Shown here: piece by piece, positions 1-7,186 of the stretch
Layout: each line of letters starts with the position of its first letter
How positions within the stretch are numbered: position 1 is the stretch's first letter
From: Alphaproteobacteria bacterium
GTDB lineage: Bacteria > Pseudomonadota > Alphaproteobacteria > Rhizobiales > Xanthobacteraceae
NCBI GenBank assembly: GCA_005884765.1
Contig: VAZV01000213.1
Coordinates: 1-56,450, forward strand
Length of the DNA: 56,450 nucleotides
Reading direction: 5' to 3'
Notes under the pieces: model-generated
What the model was told of the DNA's origin: nothing
Database searches by the model: none
What the model saw: the letters and a program-made list of their open reading frames with translations, nothing else
Made by a program: the position numbers and the translations under genes

Positions 1-1
1 G

Positions 2-223
2 TACCGCACCGGCGATCAGCTCGCGCCCGATCTAGAAGGGACCGAATTGCCCTCGCGAGCCGCCGCCCGTAAGATGGCTTTTGAATCGGCTCGGGAGCTT
101 ATGGCCGACGCCATCAAAGCTGGCAGAAGGCCGCTAGACGCGGTGATCGTCAGCGGCGAGGATGGGCGCGACATCATGGCGATTCCCGCAAGCGAGGTGC
201 TCGCAGCGCCGCCAAAGAAGTAA
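2..223 (+). CDS. DUF6894-like small protein, 3' part only
   Basis: The reading frame is open from the left window edge and ends at TAA 221-223, giving 73 visible residues. The segment EGTELPSRAAARKMAFESAR followed by ELMADAIKAG and a later GEDGRDIMAIPASEVL resembles the C-terminal half of the short rhizobial DUF6894 proteins, which usually carry an E-G-x-E-L-P-D stretch, a helix of alternating Ala/Arg and a final D-E-x-G-R-x-V strand. The start lies outside the window. Function of the family is unknown. A hairpin terminator follows directly. The family call rests on pattern memory, not on a search. Confidence 0.7.
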   Translation, partial: YRTGDQLAPDLEGTELPSRAAARKMAFESARELMADAIKAGRRPLDAVIVSGEDGRDIMAIPASEVLAAPPKK

Positions 224-246
224 GGCCGCCTCAGTGGCGGCCCTCT
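224..246 (+). terminator. Rho-independent-like terminator
   Basis: GGCCGCC-TCAGT-GGCGGCC forms a 7-bp GC stem immediately after the TAA at 223 and is followed by CTCTTT, a weak T-tract. It probably ends the DUF6894-like gene. Confidence 0.6.
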
Positions 247-247
247 T

Positions 248-325
248 TCATCGGCCGAGCAAATTCCAAATCATCGCCAGCGTTGCGATGAGCAGCGTGC
301 ACAGAGGCTGATTGTTTCGGTTCAC
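248..325 (-). CDS. Tiny single-helix membrane protein (25 aa)
   Basis: A GTG-initiated frame encodes 25 residues: MNRNNQPL, then a hydrophobic run ending in LAMIWN and LLGR. It has one predicted membrane helix and nothing else. It resembles two other tiny frames nearby (1878-1961 and 2063-2159), which share a polar N-terminus, an L/A/I-rich helix and a W-N or W-Q followed by a Gly-containing tail. The similarity is the main reason to call it; no convincing ribosome binding site is visible and an in-frame GTG lies 12 bases further upstream. Function unknown. Confidence 0.4.
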   Translation of the reverse strand: MNRNNQPLCTLLIATLAMIWNLLGR

Positions 326-618
326 GCCTACATCCACATCCAAGCGATGCTGCTAATCAGAGCTAGAATCGCCATCATCGCCTCAACCATGAAGCACCGC
401 TCGACAAAATCCATCGTCGCGAGCGTACCGGTTTAGTGCACGATCCTCTGCGTCTGTAGGCTGGTTTTCGAACTGCGGCTTCAGGTCCATCATGAGGCGC
501 CCGTAGTGGCAGGGGTGTCACGAAACAACGGGCGGCGACGCCAAACGGACAGCCGAAAATCAATGGCAGATATGACAATGAGGTTGGAACCTTCGCAATC
601 GCCGCAAATCAGATCCGC

Positions 619-879
619 CTATTTGCCTTCCCGCTCGGTCTTCCGCTTCGCGTCCTCGTTCATTTCTTTGACCGTTGGATCTGGATTGGTCTGGCCGGTC
701 GTCTGAGTTCGCGTTGCTGGCGGGCTGTCATTTGGGACCGATGTCTGACCAGGCATGTTCTCGGCCGGACGTGTTGCGGTAGCTGGCGGTGGCGAGCTGG
801 ATTGGGCGTTTACCGCTTGCATGGTCAACAGAAGGACGCTGGGCAATAGCAGCGCGAGCGTCTTGAGTTTGCGTTGCAT
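619..879 (-). CDS. Small secreted Pro/Thr-rich protein
   Basis: The frame encodes 86 residues from ATG 879, chosen because AAAGGAGG sits at good distance upstream. Residues 1-26 are a clear signal peptide (MQRKLK, a Leu-rich core, then AVNAQ). The mature part is short, low-complexity and hydrophilic, rich in Pro, Thr, Ser and Gln, and ends in a charged K/E/R tail. No domain or catalytic motif is visible. It is probably periplasmic or exported. A second protein of similar build lies at 2185-2460. Function not recognised. Confidence 0.7.
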   Translation of the reverse strand: MQRKLKTLALLLPSVLLLTMQAVNAQSSSPPPATATRPAENMPGQTSVPNDSPPATRTQTTGQTNPDPTVKEMNEDAKRKTEREGK

Positions 880-1362
880 CGATCTGCCTCCTTTCGTTAG
901 ATCGATGCAACGGTTTGTCGTGCCTAAACGTTCCCTCACGTTTTCCAGTTGTTTCCCGCGCGCAAGCGCTGATGCTGGCCATGCTTGTGCATGTCAACGA
1001 CTCCGGCTTTGTCGTGACCGCTGTTCTGTCCGGTTAAAGACGCAATCAGCAGTCATGACAGCCCGACAAACAGGTGAGCGACATTCGGTGCCGCGCGAGT
1101 TCCGTGCGAGCGAACCGCCCAAGATTAACCCGACTTTGCTTTTCGTTGCCCGGGCCCCGCGTGTTATGTTTTTTGTTCGGGGCTGTTTCAAAAGGGGGCT
1201 GCTGCAATGAAGATTTCTCGGCGCGCTGCGTGGTTAGGCGGCTTGAGCTCCTTGTTATGGCGCCCCTGGCCTGCACGCCAGCGCATCCTGGGCGGTCCCT
1301 GCCGCGGGGCGGACGGACTGTCGCACTCGGAAACCTACCCGCCCGCCGCTGGTTAGATTGAG
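880..1362. other. Intergenic stretch without a supported gene
   Basis: About 480 bases. Overlapping frames occur on both strands but are Arg/Ser-rich, lack ribosome binding sites and look like high-GC noise. The region should hold the promoter of the leftward secreted-protein gene (880 onward) and that of the rightward gene at 1363. Confidence 0.5.
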
Positions 1363-1626
1363 ATGGAAGACGAGAAGTCAGCCCTGCTAGAGCAAGCCGA
1401 TCGCTGTCGGCGACAAGCGCAGGCCATCGACGTTGAGGATGCCTCCGCAAAGCTTACGACGATGGCGCAAGACTATGAAGCGCAAGCGGGCAGACTTGCC
1501 GCCTCGAGAAGGCCGCTCGTCCAATCAGTTCTCTGGCGACAGCTGGCTAAGGTGACGCGTCAGGCGCCCATCCATTCCATGGCCATCGCTTTCCTGCTTG
1601 GATTCATCGTCGCGCGGCGACCGTAA
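1363..1626 (+). CDS. Small coiled-coil protein with C-terminal membrane anchor
   Basis: 87 residues from ATG 1363. Residues 1-50 form an acidic, Ala/Gln/Glu-rich amphipathic region (EQADRCRRQAQAIDVEDASA and on), likely a coiled coil. Residues 68-84 (HSMAIAFLLGFIVARRP) form a short hydrophobic helix with a basic end, suggesting a tail anchor. The build resembles small ribosome- or membrane-associated proteins of the YqjD/ElaB type, but I see no diagnostic motif. No strong ribosome binding site is visible. Function unknown. Confidence 0.55.
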   Translation: MEDEKSALLEQADRCRRQAQAIDVEDASAKLTTMAQDYEAQAGRLAASRRPLVQSVLWRQLAKVTRQAPIHSMAIAFLLGFIVARRP

Positions 1627-1877
1627 CGGCGGCTTGCGGCGTGGCCTTGTCACGGACAATGGCTGCGCTGGCCACCGACCGTATGTTCAGCATGATGAAA
1701 CGATGGCGACCGCGGAGCGCGAATTCGAGCACGGCAAGATACCGCATTGGCGGGGCCGATCAGGTTGACGCGAAAACTTCTTTCACCCCTGTCTATCGCG
1801 GGATGCTTCGGTTCTTCACCTTGACCTAGTCCGGCGACCTGCCGGGGCGATCCCGGCGCCGGTTTAGGGCAGGAGTA

Positions 1878-1961
1878 TCAGTGCCCGAGCCTCCAATTCC
1901 AGGCCATTGCCAGCGCCGCGAGCAGCAGCAGGGTAACAATTTCTTCCGGGTCTAAGGCCAT
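1878..1961 (-). CDS. Tiny single-helix membrane protein (27 aa)
   Basis: ATG-initiated frame of 27 residues: MALDPEEIV, then a 10-residue Leu/Ala run, then MAWNWRLGH and TGA. A polar acidic N-terminus, one membrane helix and a Trp/Gly tail parallel the frame at 248-325, which has LAMIWN where this has LAMAWN. Upstream Shine-Dalgarno match is weak. The pairing of the two sequences at unlinked places supports a real micro-protein family. Confidence 0.45.
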   Translation of the reverse strand: MALDPEEIVTLLLLAALAMAWNWRLGH

Positions 1962-2062
1962 CGGTGCACCCGCACGCTTAAAGCTGGCCGTAAACCAGCA
2001 CACACGCGCCCCGAATGCCCAACATTAGAATACCTTGATGCGATTAAGAGTTGATTGACCCG

Positions 2063-2159
2063 TTATCCCCAGGCGGCCCCGAACACCTGCCAGATGATCA
2101 GCAGCGCGACGATCAGCAGCGCGGCGAAGATCGCCCGGTTGGCGCGGCTTGATCCACAT
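2063..2159 (-). pseudogene. Frame-broken relative of the tiny membrane proteins
   Basis: From ATG 2159 the frame begins MWIKPR; a one-base shift then opens NRAIFAALLIVALLIIWQ followed by VFGAAWG and TAA at 2063. The second part is a perfect single membrane helix and begins NR like the 248-325 peptide. Bases before the two genes are also alike (TTG(G)ATGTGGAT...AACCG). I infer a frameshifted member of the same micro-protein family, or one whose start I have misjudged. Confidence 0.3.
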
Positions 2160-2184
2160 CAAGCCGAGAGGGCGTAGAGCTGGA

Positions 2185-2460
2185 TTATTTGTCGGGCTCT
2201 ACCACCGTTTTTGTCGAACCTTCCGGCGCGGCCTGCATGCCCGGCGGGCTTTGGCCTTGGGGGCTTTCCGCGGGGGCGCCGCCAGACGACGTGTTCATCG
2301 GTCCCGTCCAACCCTGCGGCTGCAACTGACCTCTGTCCTCGGGAGGAGTGCGCCCATCGCTCTTATTCACGGAATTTCCGGTTGTTTGATCTGTCTCCGC
2401 CAGAGCAAACCCGCACGCGAGGGATAGGCTCAAAAAAATTGTCATCATCAGCAGCCGCAT
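2185..2460 (-). CDS. Small secreted Gly/Pro/Gln-rich protein
   Basis: 91 residues from ATG 2460, preceded by CCGGAG. Residues 1-22 form a signal peptide with cleavage after ALA (CGFALA|ETDQ). The mature chain is hydrophilic and low-complexity, with Gly, Pro, Gln and Ser and an acidic/basic tail, and shows no domain. Same general design as the protein at 619-879 but without clear sequence identity. Probably exported; function not recognised. Confidence 0.65.
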   Translation of the reverse strand: MRLLMMTIFLSLSLACGFALAETDQTTGNSVNKSDGRTPPEDRGQLQPQGWTGPMNTSSGGAPAESPQGQSPPGMQAAPEGSTKTVVEPDK

Positions 2461-2626
2461 CGGAAAACTCCGGTAGCAAAACAAACGGACCCCGCGAACA
2501 GGGGGCGAGCCGGGGCCGCTCCGGATCGGTCAATGCTCGGTCGGCGAGCGCACCCGACTTTTTCCAAGGTTCCGGCGCCGTAATGGTTCCAAGCCGAAGT
2601 GTGCTCGGCGGTGGCCCGGTTCACCT

Positions 2627-2752
2627 TTAACGTTCCCAGTTCTGTTCGGTTTGACGGACCGCTTCGTTGACCTTGGCGGTCGCGCCGATCGAACTGTCGA
2701 GCGGCTTTTCCGCCCATTCCCACCACTGATCAAACGCGTCTTTGGTCGTCAT
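2627..2752 (-). CDS. Short conserved-type protein (41 aa)
   Basis: From ATG 2752 the product starts MTTKDAFDQWWEWAEKPLDS and ends KVNEAVRQTEQNWER. The opening W-W-x-W-A-E-K-P-L-D-S is a pattern I recall from short Bradyrhizobium hypothetical proteins; in longer relatives a segment of about 20 residues lies between the two halves, so this copy may be shortened. No function is known to me. A possible AAGGA lies about 12 bases upstream of the start. Confidence 0.5.
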   Translation of the reverse strand: MTTKDAFDQWWEWAEKPLDSSIGATAKVNEAVRQTEQNWER

Positions 2753-2808
2753 CGTTTGCGGCCTTAATCCTTCGCGACGAAGAGGGCATGAACGGCGAAT
2801 GCCAATGC

Positions 2809-3225
2809 TCATCGTGCCCATCTGGGAAATATCGTTCTCACAATAATCATCGTGCCGTCGCGCTTCGAGTTTTGGAAATTGCGCTTCTCAACGTTTCTGC
2901 CAGCCCACGACCTATCCTCTAGCTTGGCATTGACATCACTCTCGGAAGGCTCGCTTGGCTTTTGAGTGACACGTCCCTCGGCGAGGGATTTGGGGGCTTC
3001 GGCTTTTTGGTCTTGGTTCGGTGCGAGAGCTGGAGAGTTTGAGTTCGTTAGAGAGGATCTACCGACCTTGAGGGGCAGGACCTTCTGCGTAACGGCCCCC
3101 TTATACAATACTGATCGGACTGATCGGTCGGTTGTGGTGATAATGCCCCATGCTATGCAGCCGCTCGCAATCACGAGGACAGCAATCAGGACGGCGACAT
3201 TGCGCCACGTGAGGTTCGTGAGCAT
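2809..3225 (-). CDS. Single-pass membrane protein with long hydrophilic tail
   Basis: 138 residues from ATG 3225 (MLTNLTWRNV). Residues 10-32 are one membrane helix (VAVLIAVLVIASGCIAWGII). The rest is hydrophilic, rich in Lys, Ser, Pro and Glu, and probably unstructured. Longer starts upstream exist but add Pro/Gly-rich sequence with no support. No domain recognised. Likely an inner-membrane protein with a periplasmic or cytoplasmic tail; orientation is unclear. Confidence 0.5.
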   Translation of the reverse strand: MLTNLTWRNVAVLIAVLVIASGCIAWGIITTTDRSVRSVLYKGAVTQKVLPLKVGRSSLTNSNSPALAPNQDQKAEAPKSLAEGRVTQKPSEPSESDVNAKLEDRSWAGRNVEKRNFQNSKRDGTMIIVRTIFPRWAR

Positions 3226-3565
3226 GGGAACGTCGGCCAAGGGCAAAGCCGGTCCGATAACGGGGACCCTCGGGCGGGGGTTCCAGCCCGATTGGGGAAA
3301 TGCTGGGTGTCCCGGCCGCAACTCGCCCCGGCCGCCTTTGGAGCCCGAGTATCTTCAAGGTGCGGCCGGACATCTCCACCGCGATGGATTCCATGACAGC
3401 AAGTGCTGAGGAACACGGCCCCCACCTCTTGGGGCCTTGGGGGCATCAGTGAAGGCAGGACCGTGCTCGAGCCACGTGGCCACCGCGCGGCTAACGTGGC
3501 CCGATGGCGATAACGGGCACATTTGCGCAGCGGTTCCGACTTTTAGTCGTCCTACGCCAGCTCTT
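3226..3565. other. Intergenic stretch without a supported gene
   Basis: About 340 bases with only noise-like frames on both strands. It presumably contains the promoter of the leftward membrane-protein gene. Confidence 0.4.
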
Positions 3566-3751
3566 TCATCGGACGATGCTGTATGCCTTCACGCGCTTGC
3601 AGCGCGGCGTGGCGTCCGAGCCTGCTCTGTCTTGGTTGAGTGCGCGCATCATGCCGATCCTGGCGAACATCGCCGGGCCGTTCATCTCCGCGACCAGGAT
3701 CAACGCCTCGATGGCTGCCAACCATTCCGGTGTGTCGTGCTCTAACTTCAA
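3566..3751 (-). CDS. Short hypothetical protein (61 aa)
   Basis: A TTG-initiated frame gives KLEHDTPEWLAAIEALILVA, then EMNGPAMFARIGMMRALN and a basic tail. The first 45 residues look like a short, conserved rhizobial hypothetical protein (helical, W-L-x-A-I-E-A-L and F-A-R-I-G-x-M-R-A-L-N). The C-terminus after MRALN seems unlike what I remember, so a small rearrangement is possible. The ribosome binding site is poor. Confidence 0.4.
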   Translation of the reverse strand: MKLEHDTPEWLAAIEALILVAEMNGPAMFARIGMMRALNQDRAGSDATPRCKRVKAYSIVR

Positions 3752-3889
3752 TGAATTTGCGCCTGCGCATGCCCGCCTCCAACGATCAGAAGGTCGCCAT
3801 TGTAACCGCCCAAACTCGACATGCGGAAGACCTCGGGGGCTGGTCTAATCAAATATCTTTATAGGTCGCCGATTCCGCTGTGGCTCATT

Positions 3890-3965
3890 CTCGACCGATT
3901 TGAGATATCCGCGAGACGTCCGTTTTCCCCCAATAGCGATCGTAGAGCGGACGTCGGGTATCGGC
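3890..3965 (-). repeat. Dispersed Bradyrhizobium-type intergenic repeat
   Basis: Read on the minus strand it encodes the fragment RRPLYDRYWGKTDVSRISQI, part of a non-coding repeat seen as spurious frames in many Bradyrhizobium intergenic regions. It has no start, no ribosome binding site and no continuing frame. Recognition is from memory of such fragments. Confidence 0.4.
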
Positions 3966-3991
3966 GGCTTCGTGCCAATTCATGTTTCTGG

Positions 3992-4576
3992 CTATCCTGC
4001 TTGTTCGCGCGGCTCCTTTCGGTGCGGAGGCTCGCTCAGCCGGTCCACCCAGGCGATGCCGATGGCGGAAAGAATGAATGTGATGTGGATCAGGACCTGC
4101 CACAGCACGCCGGTTTCGGTGTAGCCGGTGCGAGCGGAGCCGAGGTGCCCGGCCTCGATGAAGGTGCGCAGCAGCGAGATCGAGGAGATGCCGATGATGG
4201 CCATCGCCAACTTGATCTTGAGCGCGCTGGCGTTGACGTGGCTTAGCCATTCCGGTTCGTCGGGGTGGCCCCGCAGGTTGAGCCGCGAGACGAAGGTCTC
4301 GTAGCCTCCCACGATTACCATCACCAGGAGGTTCGAGATCATGACGACGTCAATCAGCCCTAGCACCGTCAGCATGATCTGCTGTTCGTTCACGTCGTAC
4401 CAGTCGACCGTCAGATGCCAGAGCTCCTTCAGGAACAGAAGCACATAGATGGCCTGGGCAACGATGAGGCCGACGTAGAGCGGCAGCTGCAGCCAACGCG
4501 AGCCGAAGATCAGCCTGGCGAACACGCCGATCTGCACGCTTTTGTCGCGGCGCACGTCTTGAGCTTCAGATGTCAT
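3992..4576 (-). CDS. YqhA / UPF0114-family inner-membrane protein
   Basis: 194 residues from ATG 4576. Four membrane segments are visible: about 25-50 (LPLYVGLIVAQAIYVLLFLK), 66-90 (MLTVLGLIDVVMISNLLVMV), 118-140 (KIKLAMAIIGISSISLLRTF) and 158-175 (VLIHITFILSAIGIAWVDRL). The GGYETFVSRL segment and overall length match the UPF0114 (TIGR00645, YqhA) family, whose biochemical role is unknown. It lies 47 bases downstream of terC on the same strand and may share its transcript. Confidence 0.85.
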   Translation of the reverse strand: MTSEAQDVRRDKSVQIGVFARLIFGSRWLQLPLYVGLIVAQAIYVLLFLKELWHLTVDWYDVNEQQIMLTVLGLIDVVMISNLLVMVIVGGYETFVSRLNLRGHPDEPEWLSHVNASALKIKLAMAIIGISSISLLRTFIEAGHLGSARTGYTETGVLWQVLIHITFILSAIGIAWVDRLSEPPHRKEPREQAG

Positions 4577-4623
4577 GCATCACTCCGAATTGCTGAAACA
4601 CGAAAGGGCTTCTCAAGGCCGCT

Positions 4624-5271
4624 TCACGGGGTCACGATCACCGGCGCCAGTTCGTAAACGCCGCGATAGATCATCTCGCAGGCGACAAACAGGATGATCG
4701 CCAGTCCGACATAGGCGATCCAGCGATGCTTCTGGAGCATGCGGCCGATGAAATCGGCGGCAATGCCCATCAGCACGATCGAAAGCAGCAGGCCGAAGAT
4801 GAGAACGAAGGGGTGTTCACGTGCCGCACCGGCGACGGCAAGCACGTTGTCCAGGGACATCGAGACATCCGCGGCGACGATCTGCGCAGCAGCCTGGCCA
4901 AACGTCTTGCGCGGCGCGGGCGTAGAAACCAGAGAGCGGTCGTTGCCGCGGCTGAACGCCAACTCGCTTGTTGCGGGCGCCAGCGGGAGGCGCAGCTCGC
5001 GCCACATCTTCCAGCAGACCCACAACAGCAAGACACCGCCGGCAAGCAGGAGGCCTATGAACTGCAGGAGCTGCATCGCAACGCCGGCAAACGCGATGCG
5101 AAGCGCAGTGGCGGCGAGGATGCCGACCACGATGGCGCGCCGGCGCTGCTCGGCCGGCAGGCCGGCGGCGGCGAGCCCGATCACGACGGCATTGTCGCCG
5201 GCAAGCACGAGGTCGATCAGCACGACCTGAAGCAGCGCCGTCAGCGCGTCGGCGGCGATGAAATCGGTCAT
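4624..5271 (-). CDS. TerC-family integral membrane protein
   Basis: 215 residues from ATG 5271. TerC/YjbE features are present: LIDLVLAGDNAVVIGLAAAG near residue 18, GILAATALRIAFAG near 50, and ADVSMSLDNVLAVAGAA near 135, the two Asp-Asn motifs being thought to bind metal in the membrane. Known TerC/Alx proteins take part in tellurite resistance and Mn2+ export. The start overlaps the stop of the preceding gene by ATGA, so translation is probably coupled. A longer N-terminal extension is possible in frame but is Arg/Pro-rich and would overlap the upstream gene entirely. Confidence 0.9.
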   Translation of the reverse strand: MTDFIAADALTALLQVVLIDLVLAGDNAVVIGLAAAGLPAEQRRRAIVVGILAATALRIAFAGVAMQLLQFIGLLLAGGVLLLWVCWKMWRELRLPLAPATSELAFSRGNDRSLVSTPAPRKTFGQAAAQIVAADVSMSLDNVLAVAGAAREHPFVLIFGLLLSIVLMGIAADFIGRMLQKHRWIAYVGLAIILFVACEMIYRGVYELAPVIVTP

Positions 5272-5648
5272 GACGGGTCGTTCGGTTGCGACGGCGCGCT
5301 GAGCCATTGCGGCCGGCGGCGCTCGATCCAATCCAGCACCTTCGAGCGCGCCGACCGAAACGCCGGCACATCTTCGGCAAGCAGCGCAAGACCAACCGGA
5401 AGCATCCAGACGCCGAGGACCGGCAGGAAAGCCAGCAGGCCACCGCCGAGCAGCAGCACGCCCGCGGGGATCCTGACCCATCGGCTCTTCGGCTGCAGCA
5501 AGTAGGACACAGCGCCGCGAACACGCTGCGGCAGGCGATCGATCAACGCCGCCAGGCGCCAATCGCCGCCGGCCGAATAGCGGGCCGTACTTGCACGCGA
5601 TGATCGGCTTTCGTCAGAGATCGCGTTCACGTTCAAGCTCCCCACCAT
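5268..5648 (-). CDS. Small membrane protein between terB and terC
   Basis: 126 residues from ATG 5648; a further ATG exists at 5687. A hydrophobic hairpin at about 60-90 (RIPAGVLLLGGGLLAFLPVL, then GVWMLPVGLALLAEDVP) contains a short Gly/Pro turn, followed by a basic amphipathic tail ending in R-R-R-P-Q-W. It overlaps terB at its 5' end and terC by four bases at its 3' end, so the three genes form a tightly coupled operon. This suggests a helper for TerC, but that is inference; the family is not one I can name. Confidence 0.75.
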   Translation of the reverse strand: MVGSLNVNAISDESRSSRASTARYSAGGDWRLAALIDRLPQRVRGAVSYLLQPKSRWVRIPAGVLLLGGGLLAFLPVLGVWMLPVGLALLAEDVPAFRSARSKVLDWIERRRPQWLSAPSQPNDPS

Positions 5649-6126
5649 GACATTGCTCGGCGCCGGATGCGCGTCGCGTCTGCTCAACCGGCTTCGCTTG
5701 CGGCAGGCCCCGTGTAAGCAGGCGCAAGAGCTTGATCGCCAACACCTCGTGCGGATGCAGGGTCTCGTCCGCTACAGCGACGCGTTCCGAGATCGCAAGG
5801 AGATCAGGCGAAAGCGACAGGTCCGATACCGGCGTCAGCGCGTCGATGACGACATTGGCGAAGTCCCGTTGCTCGAGGCGTTTCGCGCGTTCATCGAACA
5901 TTGCGGCGAGGCGCGCCTCGGTTAGGTACGCCGCCAAACCAAGGTCGCTGATGAAACGAACGACTTCGTCCCGCTCCACCGCCGACACATGCCGGTCGGC
6001 GACGGCTACCATCGCGCCCACTGTTACCAGTGCCGTCGCTGCCCGTTCGTGAACGTTGGAAGGTTCGATGATCTCGCCCTGAATGGGCGTTACGTGTTTT
6101 CGTGCAGACACCGTATTGCTCCTCAA
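5614..6126 (-). CDS. TerB-family protein
   Basis: 170 residues from ATG 6126. The all-helical core from residue 27 (ERAATALVTVGAMVAVADRH, VSAVERDEVVRFISDL) to about 140 (VAVADETLHPHEVLAIKLLR) shows the TerB/DjlA-N pattern, in which acidic V-A-x-A-D-x-x-x-x-x-x-E loops recur and may bind Ca2+ or other metals. It is cytoplasmic. It is the first gene of the operon leading to a small membrane protein and TerC. TerB-TerC pairs belong to a stress-sensing membrane complex in other bacteria. Confidence 0.85.
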   Translation of the reverse strand: MRSNTVSARKHVTPIQGEIIEPSNVHERAATALVTVGAMVAVADRHVSAVERDEVVRFISDLGLAAYLTEARLAAMFDERAKRLEQRDFANVVIDALTPVSDLSLSPDLLAISERVAVADETLHPHEVLAIKLLRLLTRGLPQAKPVEQTRRASGAEQCHGGELERERDL

Positions 6127-6157
6127 ACTTGCGTCAATGACCGCGAAAGGAGCAACG

Positions 6158-6475
6158 ATGGCTGATCAGGGGATAGAGGAGAGCGGACCCTGGGTCGGCC
6201 GATCCGTCGCGCCAGGCGCGGGGAAAGGTAATCCGACATCACAAGGTTGGCCGATGACTCGGCGTCCTCGTCAGAGGGGCCCGGATTCCATTATTAGCGA
6301 TGAGATTGGTGGCAGGCGGATGGAAATCAAGATGACGGAGATCGCTGCGACCACCTGCCGCGGATTGACCGTGAAAGGAACCGTCAGGTCGAGCTGGGCA
6401 GCAAGGCTTGGATTTTCAAAGCCTTGGATTTTCTCGAGAGAGCGCCGAACTCAATTGATCGAACGCGAGTTCTGA
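6158..6475 (+). CDS. Small basic protein of unknown function
   Basis: 105 residues from ATG 6158, chosen because AAAGGAG lies 6 bases upstream, which is also the main argument for the gene. It is divergent from terB, 31 bases away. The product (MADQGIEESGPWVGRSVAPG and on) is basic and Arg/Gly-rich and has no domain or membrane segment. It may be a short real protein or a chance frame behind a good ribosome binding site. Confidence 0.35.
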   Translation: MADQGIEESGPWVGRSVAPGAGKGNPTSQGWPMTRRPRQRGPDSIISDEIGGRRMEIKMTEIAATTCRGLTVKGTVRSSWAARLGFSKPWIFSRERRTQLIEREF

Positions 6476-6490
6476 ATTCCGTTCCAGGCG

Positions 6491-6697
6491 TCAGCCCAGT
6501 TCGATGTCGTCGGTAATCTCATGGCTGAGGCTGAGGCCGCCGATGGTCAGGACCATCTTGGCCGGCAGCTTCTCGTTTCCCTTGAGACGGCCGGCCTGCA
6601 CGGCATCGCGCACCGCCTTTTCGACCTCGCGCTGCGAGGTGACGCCGACCTGTTTCAAGAATTTGCGCAGGCTGGCGTTGAATACGTCTTCATTCAT
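6491..6697 (-). CDS. DUF6494-family small protein
   Basis: 68 residues from ATG 6697, with AGGAGGCC upstream. MNEDVFNASLRKFLKQVGVT, then QREVEKAVRDAV and LTIGGLSLSHEITDDIEL, matches the short conserved DUF6494 proteins: an N-terminal helix pair followed by a beta hairpin. Cytoplasmic; function unknown. It lies just downstream of the lipoprotein gene on the same strand (16-base gap), so they may be co-transcribed. Confidence 0.8.
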   Translation of the reverse strand: MNEDVFNASLRKFLKQVGVTSQREVEKAVRDAVQAGRLKGNEKLPAKMVLTIGGLSLSHEITDDIELG

Positions 6698-6713
6698 GAT
6701 GGGCCTCCTGAAA

Positions 6714-6986
6714 CTACGGATGCTCCGGGTGGTTTACCATGTATTCGCCGATGTCGCGCTGGCGGCGGTCGGCGCGCGCGGTGGCATTGTTGCGTTGAAC
6801 GTCGCGGTCCTTGCGGCAGGCGATATATTCGGACGAGCCGGCTGCGACATTGTTGGCGCGGCAGAAGGTATCGTCATCCTCGCTGAGCGTATTGGCCACC
6901 GTCGGCTGCCCCCGCTCGAGGCAGCCGGCAAGCAGGGGTGCTGCGAGCAGGAGTGCGAGGAATTGGGTCGATGTCTTCGATGGCAT
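6714..6986 (-). CDS. Small lipoprotein
   Basis: 90 residues from ATG 6986. The signal sequence ends in a lipobox LLAGC at residues 18-22 (TSTQFLALLLAAPLLAGC). The mature part contains two further Cys (FCRANNVAAGSSEYIACRKD), probably a disulfide, and a basic Arg/Asp tail ending in NHPEHP. It is expected to be anchored in the inner or outer membrane facing the periplasm. Function not recognised. Confidence 0.75.
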   Translation of the reverse strand: MPSKTSTQFLALLLAAPLLAGCLERGQPTVANTLSEDDDTFCRANNVAAGSSEYIACRKDRDVQRNNATARADRRQRDIGEYMVNHPEHP

Positions 6987-7065
6987 GATGGTTCCAAACT
7001 CCAGCCCTTCGCCTCGACTGTTTAGGCCGAATTGCGGGAATTGTAAGTCCGCCTATTTCGGTTCT

Positions 7066-7169
7066 CGTCATTCCGGGGCGCGAGCGCTTGCGAGCGAGCC
7101 CGGAATCCATAACCACCATCGGGAGTATGGATTCCGGGCCTGCGCCAAGTGGCGCATCCCGGAATGACG
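7066..7169. repeat. Intergenic palindromic repeat (CGTCATTCCGG type)
   Basis: Perfect 11-base inverted ends (CGTCATTCCGG and CCGGAATGACG) enclose further inverted segments (GGAATCC/GGATTCC and GCGCCAAGTGGCGC). Such elements are frequent between genes in Bradyrhizobium and Rhodopseudomonas. It lies in the leader of the lipoprotein gene, upstream of that gene and downstream of prpE. Confidence 0.75.
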
Positions 7170-7186
7170 GTGGCTAACGTGAAGCC

